From Cladosporium sp. IMV 00045 (taxonomy: Eukaryota > Ascomycota > Dothideomycetes > Cladosporiales > Cladosporiaceae), in NCBI GenBank assembly GCA_001931905.2, contig MSJI02000731.1, forward strand, positions 31,237 to 95,236: a stretch of 64,000 nucleotides of DNA, in the 5' to 3' direction. The notes below the pieces were generated by a model. That model worked only from the letters and a program-made list of their open reading frames with translations. It had not been told where the DNA came from and ran no database searches. Positions 33,030 to 43,746 of this stretch are shown here, piece by piece. Both the position numbers and the translations under genes were made by a program. Each line of letters starts with the position of its first letter. Position 1 is the stretch's first letter.

Positions 33030-33690
33030 ACCGACATTTTTGTCTAATGAAATACACTCAATTATCATGTGGCTCACCCGCTACCACCACCGGGCACTCT
33101 ATTAGCTCCTCAGCCGCCCAGCATATCGAACGCTGTGGCTATCGCTCAAAGAGCTCTTGAAAAGGGCTCGTCGCTGGCAACTCTGCTCGCATTCTTTGTT
33201 TTGCATGAGATTTGAGAACCAACCATGCCCAACGATGTAAGAATCACTTCCCTAGAACGTTGCGAGCCAATCACATAGCTCTTCTGGCGAATAATGATTA
33301 CTCAGAAAATCTCTACAATCGCGTCGCGGCCTAATTTTTAGGACGAAGTTCGAGCAAGGGAATTCCTCTTAGGCTATGTATTATGATCCTCATGTTTACG
33401 ATTGGCTTATCTCACGGAGTAAAGACGCTTACTCACTACACAACAAAAAAAAACCATGTCGCAGGACTGATTACCACGGCTCTGCACTGGTGGTGGTATA
33501 AAGTGCTAGCCAGGTCTGCCAGAAGCACAATTCATTTTTCAAGTCGACTTTCTTCTGCAGCGCTTTCGCTCTCACTGAACAGCAACTCATCAGCAGATCT
33601 ACGTTCCAACTTCGCCCCTAAACACCACCAGCCGACATTAATAAATCCACGTCAAATTCAAAGCGTCACGAAGCTTCACCAATAAGCAAC
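33030..33690. other. Intergenic region, prefoldin 6 / small membrane protein
   Basis: 661 bp. The right end (33540-33690) is CA/TC-rich leader sequence. No other gene or RNA was recognised. Confidence 0.35.
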
Positions 33691-34122
33691 ATGTCTTTCA
33701 GCACCGGCCTCCGGCTCTTTCTGGGCAGCTCAGCCTTCTGGCTCATCATGATGTTGCTGTCGATAATTACATACAGCGTCGTCGTGTCCACATGCGCTTC
33801 CACAGAACCTTCCTTCCAGGCCATCCTCGTCATCTGCTTGCTTATCTTCTTCCAGGCCGGCCTCTTCTACGCCAGATCTCTGCACGTCCACGCCGGATTA
33901 TCGCGCGTACGGGCATACTGTTGTCTCACGCAAGCCCTGCTCTGTGGCTCCCTGCTTGGGTTCGCTTGGTTCCAATTCTTCGGCGACGCGAGGAATCCCT
34001 GGTGGTACATGGATGGACTCATGATTGTCGCCATGTTGATCATCCTGGTCCACGACGTTGGGGTTTTGGCCTTTTTTCTGAAGAAATCGTCGCTCTCGGC
34101 TTTCTTCCAGCGCTATGGCTGA
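33691..34122 (+). CDS. Small four-helix membrane protein of unknown function
   Basis: A single exon of 143 residues; I do not recognise the family. Four hydrophobic segments are visible at about residues 15-33 (AFWLIMMLLSIITYSVVV), 43-60 (FQAILVICLLIFFQAGLFY), 75-95 (CCLTQALLCGSLLGFAWFQFF) and 108-128 (GLMIVAMLIILVHDVGVLAFF). The C-terminus is short and basic. Cysteines lie in or near helices. The layout resembles MARVEL-like or DUF-type small fungal membrane proteins but has no diagnostic motif. The clean alternation of helices and polar loops and the well-placed ATG favour a real gene. Expression is unproven. Confidence 0.6.
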   Translation: MSFSTGLRLFLGSSAFWLIMMLLSIITYSVVVSTCASTEPSFQAILVICLLIFFQAGLFYARSLHVHAGLSRVRAYCCLTQALLCGSLLGFAWFQFFGDARNPWWYMDGLMIVAMLIILVHDVGVLAFFLKKSSLSAFFQRYG

Positions 34123-34912
34123 GGATGTTCCTGTTTTCTCAGTCTGCCTGGGTGGACCCTCGATATTCTGAAGGGGCGCATCTCACGTCGTCCTGACCGA
34201 CTCTGCACTTGCGAAAACTCCCCTGAATCATGAATTCTCCACAACAATGGCCTACGTCATACCAGCTCGGACTCAGCATTACATCTACACAATTGATGAG
34301 TTACTCGAAAATTTGCAATGTGCACGAGTTTGCAATGGCCAGCGAAACCAGGACGACACTTATGAAAAGTTGAAGCAACGAGGAATGACGTGGAATTTCC
34401 TGTTCTCTGAAGCCGCTATATCGCTGCAGACACGCGGCGAGTAGATTGGTTTCAATCCTCACCGGACATCCAGAGATCACTGCTTCCAGCACATGTTCTG
34501 ACTTTTTGCGCAATTCTTTAAATCAGCTTTTGAAGTTGCTGGCAGTTGACATAGTGCTTCTTTCTGACAAAGCTTTCATTATTGTTACTGTCACACGCTA
34601 GAAGCTAGATGGCCTTTGAGGCAGATGCAGATTGGGACGGTGGTCAATATGCAGTCATGTGGTACGTACCCTTGACAGGACGAATGTCATGCTGCCACGT
34701 AGCGAGGCTGCCGTCTTGAGCCTCAAGGTGCATGAAGCTGAATGTTCTAGCTACAACACCTCAAGAAATTTGTAGCAGTCTAGCTTCACCAGAGTCCAGC
34801 ATACCTACACTCCAGGCCGGAGAACATAAGATCTGCCACTAGTGCCTTACTTCCCTCACTTGACACGTCCTTAGCACGACCAAACCAAGGCTCGCCGCTC
34901 GAGATCATATCG
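34123..34912. other. Intergenic region upstream of the large ankyrin gene
   Basis: 790 bp. A 65-codon open frame at 34247-34444 has no recognisable features. Otherwise nothing is seen. Confidence 0.35.
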
Positions 34913-37900
34913 ATGGAGATCAATCAAGAAGATACACAGTCGCAGATAGAGCGATACCCTCTCGGTGCTTCTCCTACATCATCAAAACATGCTCTCCCTA
35001 CAGCAATGGGGATTGGAGAGGACCTCCCATCCTTTGAGCCTCCATCACCCTCCACAGATTCGCCGCAAGCTGAGAGGCTGCCATTTATTCCTCCTGACTT
35101 CATGGGGTCACTCCCTGAGCTTGCAGAGGCCGCGAGCCAGGGAACGCAGGAACCAACTTGGTCGCAAGATGTCTCTCATACCTCTCGGCCCGATCGCCGG
35201 ACGACCGCCCCTATCCATGGCATGTGGTAGGTTTCCAGAGAAGTTACTGCAAGACTAAAAGCCGAAAATGTCTAATCTATGGAGACAAGGTCTTGCTGTC
35301 AATGCCGTCAGGTCAACATGCCTGCTAATGCCGGCGATCGGTGCCCATTAGATGGCCACTGGAAATGCAGTACTTGCTTCACATACCATGGAGCTTTTTA
35401 CGTTGACGATGACCTTGACGATGAACATACAACCGGTCTCGGGACCTACAACTTTGAACAGTTTCAAGACGCCTTACAGGACGCAGTCGGAGACCAAGAA
35501 AACATCTTTCAGCGACAGCAAGATGAATTAACAATCGGCTTAGTCGAAGATCATCTGGAGACCATTCGACCATACGAAGTGCACCAACCTTTTCAGGCTG
35601 TGAGTGAAAGGATAGGTAGCCTTCCTCGGGTAGAAACTGCGTCAGAACCACACCTCCGGAGCCATGGGCATGGTTCCAGAATTGATCGATTCCAAGGTCT
35701 GAAGAGTCACGAATTCACAGAAGACGTTGCAGACGGTGATAATGACGAAATATCCTTCGCTGCAACCATGAGTAGAGACCAGGATCTTTTCAGCGACGTG
35801 CAGGGTTCGGCGAACATGTGGCATCGTAATAAACGATTTTCGAGTAAGGAAGAAGCCTTCGGAAGCTTGCCATCTAAAGCTGCAGTTCGTTTGCAGGAGA
35901 ACAGCGAAGCTGCCAGCACATCGAAGTCGTCGGTCAAACCGAAGAACCTCGAAGTATGGTCGGAACCAACTCAACCTTCCGCTACCCAGCCGACAACTAT
36001 GGGCCCTGAGAATGACGCACAAAACCTTCCTGAAAGCCCAAATGGCCCAAGCTACGCCGAGAGTATGCAAAGTGACGGAAGTGTCTTTGATCTTCACGAC
36101 AGCAAGAAAGTGGAGCTCGTGGAATGGTTCGTAGGCTATCTGTCAAACGAACTCGAAGATATTCAGATATCGACCAGTCAGCAAGATGAAGTGGCAAGCC
36201 TCCTGCTGACATACCAACGGGGGCTTCGTTTGCATGCATCTTCTGGGCTCGAGAGAATGTTCACGAAATTCGTTCGTCACCGACGCAACATGGTCGCCAA
36301 CATGCTGATCTCGGAGCACGGTGATCCACGCGGTTCAGAATCCGAAGTGGATTGGCAAAACAGAATTGACATGTTGTGGCCCACGTTGCTTTTCCTACCC
36401 ATGCAGAACCTTCACATGCCGGCAGCGCAGCCCGACGACATTGATCTGACGAACATTGCAGAGGAAGAGACAGGGTACCACGTGGAGTCCTCGGAGCTAG
36501 TATTTGCTAAACGATTCCTGTTCAACAACCCGCATTATTCTTGGCTCATTTCGCGACTGAGATGCGAGCTAACATTGCTACCGACTGGGAATACTTCTTC
36601 TGCTGTCCGCAACGAGCTTACGCGGTGTCTGGGTAGCTCAGGCGACCTGTCGATCAAATTGCACTGGGATCCTGTGGACTTCCTTCAAGACCAATACGGC
36701 TCTCAGAAAGATTCGAGGCTTGCCGATGTTGTATGTCTTGTTGGATCTGAGACTTGCGCTTTTGCAACTTCTTGTGTCTCCTACCTTGAGCTTATGTGGC
36801 CAACTCTGGGCTCTCGGTTACTCCAATTCCTAGACTCTTGGATTTCTTCAGGGGCCTCTGCTCAAAACTCCAGTATGTCACCGTTGCGATAAGGACAGCT
36901 TTCAAATTATGAGATTTGGGTGCATTGGAGTATACTGACATCTCACAGCTCTCCAAAGCTATGATTTCCGCCTACAAGTAGGTCTTGAGGACGGCTGGTT
37001 ATCGTGTACAGCCTCTGCTGAGGTACCTGGCTTGAACGTGCAAGTATGCGAGATACTTTGTTGGCTATCAACAGCTTGCAGGGCCAACACCTCAAGTGGC
37101 CCGGATGTGACCTGCCCTGCCATCTGCCTGCCAAAGCTATCACGATTGCGACCAGAAGATCCAGAACAACCCACACTACGGGTAGAGCATGACTGTCGTC
37201 CTTTCCACAGGGATTCTACCGTCCAAGACGAAGGTACATGTTGGAAATCGATATTCTGGAACCCTACCTTGACGCTGGGCTATCCCATACCCACCAGAGA
37301 GCCCTCCATAAAAGGCCTGCAGATTGACCTAGAATTGATGACGAGTCTGTGCGAAACATCCCGCGCAATGATGTACGGCAAAGTTCTGATGCTAAAGGGC
37401 GATTGCAACATGTTTGTCCCTACCCTCGTTTCCGCCACGATGATTGTTTGGCATTACATGCTCAATGAGGATCTGTCTTGGATGTCCCACAATCAAGCAG
37501 AGGAAAAATGCCAGACCATTGCAAGAATTGATTTTGAAACGCTCGAGACTGCCACCACGCATTACGTCGGATGGTTGCCTGTCGCAGAGATCAACACTGG
37601 TACGTGCCAATAAGCCACAACCTACACAAATATGCGCATCTACGTTCTTCATGCTGACTCCGAGAAGGCAAGGTCGATACCAAATATGATGCAATTAGAT
37701 TTACAGGAAGTGATATGGTTGGACCTGGACTTGCCATTGATGGTGTTACCCTCAACGTGGCAAAGATTGTCGGCGCCTCGATCAAATTCCAGCCTGGTAA
37801 GAAGGACAGTCGCCTGTTGCACGCCGCAACAACTTCATACGAGCGCATGATCAGGATCGCTCGCAATATGGACGTCATATTTTACGATGTCACAACTCGC

Positions 37901-39754
37901 CGGAGCTGGCTTGTGGGCGGCGATGATGCGTTATTGTATCTGAGCCGAGCTGCCATTTCACACCCGGAAGGCGAAAGAGTCTATCGCGATAGCCAAGGTC
38001 AATATCCAAAGGATCGTTTCAAACACGTGGAGACTTCGATACTTAGACTTGGTACCAGTGAGGATATGCTCGTACACCAGGGCAATCGCGATCTCGTAAT
38101 ATATGACGAGAAACCCAGTCCCTGGCGGTTTGAAAACCTCGTGCGCGCTCACTTCGACTTGCTACAAGAGATCAAGTCCTGGCGAGCCAAGTTGGTAGCC
38201 TGCGCAAAGCAGCAATGGGAAATTCGAAAGCCTGGTGTGAGGAAGGATTTCATCGGGTTTGGATGCTTGGACATCATCTCTGGTCACACCACACTCCGAC
38301 CTCGCCTTCGAGAGCTCAAAGAGCCGGCAACACATTGGCTCAAGTTGGCAGACGCTATCGACAGTGTCAACATCATAGGCGCCGGTATTGACGACCTCAT
38401 CGTGCCATCACCCAGGAATAGCGTCAACAGCATGGATCTCCCCAGCGGCTTCGACGTCCTTGGCGCACCTCTGTACCGGCTTCAACGGATCGCACAGATA
38501 TATGGAAGAATCTATCCAGACTGTGTGCAGCTTGCCCACGAAGTCTTTTGGAAGAGCCCAGAAGATGCCTTTCACTCTGATCCATGTCTTCGCAACGAGC
38601 GAAATCTGGAGAGTCACTGCGGCAATTCCATCATAGAACTGCGAGACCGCCGGCAAACATTGTTCAAAAGGGCCCACAGCTCATCAACTCCTTGTGACCT
38701 TATCAGCGTCAGACATCCTGCTGCTGCTGTATGTTTCGGGTCCCTGCGTCCTGCTCTTCGGGCACGACCGAGCGAGAAAGCTCGCACACCAACCTCATTG
38801 TCTCGATTTCTGCACTTTCGTTCACGGCAGCCAACAACCATTGCCACTTGCGTTCGATCGCCAGCTTCTTCAGATTCTGGGACTTCGAACACGACACAGC
38901 ATCATCGTGCGAGTAAGCCGACCTCCCCCGAAACGGCTAAAGACGACACACTCTCATCACGCAGTCCACGGAGAATTGACCATATATGGACCGCACTTCT
39001 CAATCGCAACAGCATTGATGCTCAATTAGGAATAGATTCGCTCATGAGTTCAGCCAACCGTCTGAGTGCAAGCAGCATAGACCAGCTCTGCAAAGATAGT
39101 AAGGGTTTCCAGGAGAGTTTTCTGAGCTTCGCAGCACGGACTGGAGACTTTCAGTTCGCGGAGTTTCTCTTAAGAAGAGGTTTTCCGGCCAATGAAGTCA
39201 ATGGATCTGGCATGACGCCCTTAGAAGAGGCTGCTTCTTCCAATCACGTCAATATCATGCAACTGTTGCTGACTGGGCGAACGACGTCCCAGCTAGTACA
39301 TCTGAGGGTGCGAGAGGCCTTGACCCGGGCGATACAAATTGGGCACAATGATGCCGTCAACTTGCTATTGGCGTCTTCCGGTGCAGATCTGAACCTGAAC
39401 GATGCACTTCAAACAGCTTGCGAAAGCACAAGGCTAGAACTTGTTCATTTTCTCATCAAGAGGGGGGCTGACCCTAACTTCGATGAATCCAAGCTGTTCC
39501 GGGATGCTGTAGCTTTCGGGCCAGTCGACTTGGTTGAGGCACTGCTTCTCCACGACATCGACTCCTCCCTAGTCCTCGCTCTGACATCAAAGTTGGAAAA
39601 CTTGACAGTCAATCCCGACAGGCTTCCCAAGACCTTTCAAGCAAAGCTTGCGCTTCTGCGGGACAAGCGTGCAAGAATTCAAGCACTCCACCGGCCATGG
39701 CTCAATGACATTCCCAATGACGATAACGAGGATGTCATGATGCTTGACGACTAA
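34913..39754 (+). CDS. Large fungal zinc-ribbon / ankyrin-repeat protein of unknown function
   Basis: Four exons, 34913-35226, 35290-36872, 36949-37599 and 37668-39754, join in frame to 1,544 residues. The N-terminus is disordered. The first junction creates GMWSCCQCRQVN, opening a four-Cys zinc-ribbon-like element (CxxC, then C about 14 on, then CSTC) near residues 107-135. A long low-complexity region follows. From about 640 to 1,000 lies a domain I associate with a widespread uncharacterised family of filamentous ascomycetes (SIFWNPTLTLGYPIPTRE, LMLKGDCNMFVPTLVSATM). The C-terminus has several degenerate ankyrin repeats (GMTPLEEAASSNHVNIMQLLL, LELVHFLIKRGADPNFDES), residues about 1,320-1,500. 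Similar proteins are often linked to non-self recognition, but that is inference. The Ser/Thr/Pro-rich segment encoded at 38660-38950 could hide an unrecognised intron. Confidence 0.8.
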
Positions 39755-40402
39755 GCTTGGAGTACATGCATGTGAAAGCTTCTCAAAGGCTTCGAGAGAC
39801 ACTGGCCTGAGGAGACTGTGTAAAGCATCGAGAATAGAGTAATAAAGACATGATGCTGCAAAATGTGTGCCTGGGCACATCTTCCTGTTCCAACGTATCA
39901 TGACATTCGAAGTGAATATAAACGTGGCGGTGGAAACCATTGGGTTAAGGTATCCTGTTACACAATCGAGCCTTCTCACTCCCTTTTAAGCATCGACGCT
40001 ACTGATTAATGTGCAGGCGAGAAAAAGATGAAAGCCATAAATCGACGAAAACGCATCATTCGTTGGATTGGATTATCTGTAAGTCTTGTAGGTCATGGTT
40101 AGGTATCTTATCGTGAATAATTGCCAACCCTAACCCTAACCCTAGTGTCGTCCGACCTCTCCAAAAGAGATTGGTGCTGCAGGTTGCATATGACACCGAA
40201 CTATCTAGCTAGCTATGTGCATGACTGTTGTACATTTGTTATGGTAGAAAGAAAATGTTTTCTTCACGTTCTGTGAAATTTCTCGGTTATTTCACATTGC
40301 TCCTTCCCCCAAGCTGCGTCCCAGAGCCCAAATTGATCCAATTCACACTTCACTCCTAGACTTGACACAAACGTACCACAACACCTCGCAAGCCTTTACG
40401 AA
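39755..40402. other. Intergenic region with interstitial telomere repeat
   Basis: 648 bp between the ankyrin gene's stop and the next start. Apart from the telomere-like tract listed separately, no gene or repeat was recognised. Confidence 0.4.
40126..40144. repeat. Interstitial telomeric repeat (CCCTAA)3-like tract
   Basis: The 19 bases aaccctaaccctaacccta form three perfect copies (last one lacking a base) of CCCTAA, the complement of the TTAGGG telomere repeat used by filamentous ascomycetes. It lies 258 bp upstream of the paraoxonase-like gene's ATG, far from any contig end. Confidence 0.9.
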
Positions 40403-41675
40403 ATGAGACTCATAGCGAACATAGTAAGCTCACTATCTGCACAAGATGCTAGCGATTCCTCTCGCCCACCTGACCCAAACCAGGCAATCTTGCTCGCTCT
40501 CATACTTGGACCTTACTTGTATCAACGAATCCGCCTGGTGCTGGCACTCAGCGACAATGCACCAGGAAAACTCCAAGCGATATCCAATTTTGCTTCTTAC
40601 GAGGTAAAGTTCCAAGACCAGCTCCGGAACTGCGAGGATGTCATCCTGCTCGAAGGGCTGGATGGCATGGCACTGCTGAGCTGTGATGAGGGGAGAGATC
40701 GATGGAACACCGTCATGGTAAGCTTACATACCAAACCAGGTCTTCATAGGCAAACAAACCAATCTAGACGAATTATAGGGCATCTTCAAAAATCCACAAC
40801 ACCAAGGAACCCTCCACATCTACAACCTCACCACTCCCTCCCTCCCACCCCAACCCCTACACCTCCACTCCTTCCCCCCAGCTTAAACAGACTTCCACCC
40901 CCTCGGCATAGCCCACCACCCCCCATCCCGCACCCTCCACATAATAAACCACGCCACCACCGGCTCCACGCTCGAACTCTTCACTCTCCACCCACACAAC
41001 GCCACAGCAACCCACCTCCAAACCATAACCCACCCAGCAATCCACAGCCCCAACTCCCTCACCGTAATCGACGAGCATGACATCTACCTCACAAACGACC
41101 ACAAATCCCTGTCACGCTACCACCCCTGGCTCGCGAAACTCGAAACTTGGCTCGCGGTCCCGGGCGGGAATGTACTGCACTTTCACATCCCGTCGGGAAA
41201 AGCGAGAGTGCTGGCTCGCGTGCCATTTGCGAATGGCGTGGAGAGGCTGAATGAGACGGCGCTCGCGGTTGCGTCGACGAGTGCGAGTGCTGTGCACATC
41301 TACGACATCGAAGGCGAGGGAGACAAGACCAAGCTGAGGCTGAAGACTAAGCTGCCAGTGCCTTTCCTCCCCGACAATCTCAGCGTTGACAGCGCGGGGA
41401 GGCTGCTTATTGCTGGCCATCCGCATGCGTTTAGCATGACTAAGTTTGCGGAGAGTCGTGATGCGTGTTTCAGCGGGGAAGGGGAGGCGAGGGAGCGGGC
41501 TTGTCAGGTCAGGGCGGGGACTGCGGTGGCGGAGTGGGAGGGGGAGGGGGATGTGAGGGTGCTGTGGATGGGGGAGGAGTTTGCGACGGGGAGTACGGCG
41601 GTGAGAGATGGGGGGAGGGGAGTAGGGGTTGTGAGCGGGTTGTATGAGAGGGGGGTTTTGATTTGGAGGGAGTAG
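40403..41675 (+). pseudogene. Paraoxonase/arylesterase-like beta-propeller gene with in-frame stop
   Basis: A calcium-dependent lactonase/arylesterase-like protein of the SMP-30/PON fold. Exon 1 (40403-40717) encodes a hydrophobic N-terminal segment (AILLALILGPYLYQRI) and CEDVILLEGLDGMALLSCDEGRDRW. A 61-nt intron follows, then exon 2 from 40779. Exon 2 reads GIFKNPQHQGTLHIYNL, reaches TAA at 40884-40886, and continues in the same frame with DFHPLGIAHH, NSLTVIDEHDIYLTNDH and VPFLPDNLSVDSAGRLLIAGHPH to the stop at 41675. DFHPLG and the IYLTNDH-type motif are family hallmarks (Asn/Asp calcium ligands). No GT dinucleotide exists between the exon 2 start and the stop, so a canonical intron cannot remove it. 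A true nonsense mutation, stop readthrough and sequence error remain possible. Confidence 0.82.
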
Positions 41676-41831
41676 AAATGGCGTTCTGTTTTGAGTATTG
41701 CCATAATTGGGGTCGTGGCGTTTGAGAATTTTTTGAGCTCGGTGGAGAGGTCCTTTCATACATTCATGATGATGTTTTCTCGGTCGAAAGTAAGCATCAG
41801 CAAACCGCCCATCCTCTCTCTAAGATACAGC

Positions 41832-43276
41832 TCAGTCAACAACATCATCCCTCAAATTAAACGCCTGCCTAACAACCTCATCCATCCTACTCCTAATCGC
41901 ATCGTGAAACATGACATTCGTGGTGAAAACCTTACACCCCTTGATCTTCCTCGCCGTCGCCAGACTCATCTCATAATCGACATACATATCCTCGGTATAA
42001 GCCGCCGCAAACACAGGCACCTCATTCCTACCCAGCTGCTCCTCATCGAACAACGCCGGCCAGTCCGCGTCGGCCGCGATCCGCTCCGCCACGGCCCCGA
42101 TCTTGCGCAACTCGCTGTAATCCTCGAACATCCAGGGATAGACCATCTCGCCCGTGAGGTAGACGGGCCCGTCGGCCTCGGCGCGATCAGCGTCGAATTG
42201 GGGGAACTCGGCGCGGATCCGCTCCGCGCTCCAGTTCGCCGCCTGGCCTTCGCAGTAAATCGGCTCGTGCAAGATGGCGTACAGCGGGTTCTCATCGAAG
42301 CCCAGCGCGCGATCGATCGCGCACAGCGAGCCGCGGGTGAGGTGACCGAAATTCTCAATATCGTACGCGCCCCGCAGCACGATATCGTGCACGGCGTCCA
42401 GGCCCCCGTGGAAACCCAGGCCGATGCCAAGCTGCTGGAAGCGGCGGCGCGTGAGCGTGCCTTCAGACGGCAGTTTGATTTTGCCATCGCCGAAGCGCGC
42501 CAGGTAGTTGAGAATGAGGCGCACGCGGGCCTGGTCGGCGGGGAATTTGGCGTAGTAGGCCTCGTTGCGCTGCGTGAGCTTGGCGTACGTGGCGCGGTAG
42601 ACGGCGTCCGGGTTCTTCACTAGCCCTTGCAGGCCGCCGAAGAGGAAGGCTTCGCGCAGGCCCTGCGGGTAGAAGGAGAGGTAGGTGGTGATGCAGAAGC
42701 CGCCGAAGGACTGGCCCATGACGCTCCATTTCTTCTTGTCGTCGGGGAAGTCGGCCGTGAGCGTTTGGCGGATCGCTTCGCAGTCGCGCACGATGGAGTC
42801 GGCGCGGTAGAGTTTGAGGTAGTTGGCTTGCACGTCGACGTCGCCGCGCATTTGCAGCGTGCTGGCTGTGATGGGCGTGCTGAGACCCGTGCCGCGCTGG
42901 TCGAGACAGAGGACTTGGTAGCCTTTGTCGAGCAGGGTGGTGGTGAAAGGGTAGTGCTGTGGCGGGCGGCATTCGTTTCCAGGCCCGCCGTTCAGGAAGA
43001 CGATCCAGGGTAGTTGCTCGTCATTTTTGGCCTCGTTGGGGAAGGTCTCGTGTTTCCGCGCGCTGCGGGCGAAGACCTTGATAGTACCAGCTTCCGGTTT
43101 GTTGTAGTCCTTGGGTACGTCGAAGAAGTGCTCCGTGATCTTCAACTTGCCTGCGTGGTGAGACGTGAGCTGAGACGATTCATGGGCTTGCAGTTGGGAC
43201 GATGTGTGGTGGACACGATACCGGTGACGAGGTATGAGCTTTGGCTCAGAGTCTTTGCTGGAGAAACAGGGACCAT
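41832..43276 (-). CDS. Proline iminopeptidase (prolyl aminopeptidase, S33 family)
   Basis: Releases N-terminal proline from peptides; probably cytosolic. Exon 1 (43276-43222), an intron of about 71 nt and exon 2 (43150-41832) give 457 residues. The junction yields SYLVTGKLKITEHFFDVP, matching the family N-terminus. The alpha/beta-hydrolase core shows VFLNGGPGNECRPP (HGGPG-type oxyanion loop, Asn in place of His), CLDQRGTGLS, the nucleophile elbow MGQSFGGFC, the acid in AAAYTEDMYVDYE and the catalytic His in NVMFHDAIRS. A start 21 nt upstream (MLRLAKKMVPV) is possible. Length is typical for the fungal enzyme. Confidence 0.92.
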
Positions 43277-43746
43277 CTTCTTCGCTAGTCTGAGCATTGC
43301 CTGGCTGGATTCTTTCTTTCGTTTACCGACACGCGAGATGTGTTGCTCCTTCTCCCATGTCGTTGGGTTTGGGGCCCACAAATCGTACCGCTGTTCCGGT
43401 CCCGAGATTAGGAAGCGCGTGATATAGCGTCCGATTTTCTTCGCGTCTCAGACTTGAAGATGATGTAGCAAGTGGTAGACATAAATCCAAGGAAGCCGGA
43501 AACAATGTGGTTTTGTTTGCTGACAACGCAGATGGCGGCCTCAAAAGTCACGAGCTACGTCGATTTACCGACGTACATACATGTCGATTGACAGCGAAGT
43601 CCTCCAATTCATCACAGCCTTCTAAGGACGCTTTATCGATTACTGAATGCGATTTCTATGTACACTTTCATGCTCTTCATCTATTACAATGCTATGACCG
43701 TAGATTCCCTCTTTTCCCTCTTCGTAGTTGTCATCACTTCCATCTT
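43277..43746. other. Intergenic region, prolyl aminopeptidase start / Sec14-like 3' end
   Basis: 470 bp that must hold the aminopeptidase promoter and the 3' flank of the Sec14-like gene. No gene or RNA was recognised. Confidence 0.35.

Noticed and set aside
34247..34444. 65-codon open frame
   Set aside because: No motif, no neighbouring exon and no promoter sign.
40718..41080. Long Pro/His-rich open frame continuing exon 1 of the PON-like gene
   Set aside because: It is a frame run-on through an intron. The PON motifs lie in another frame after the 61-nt intron.
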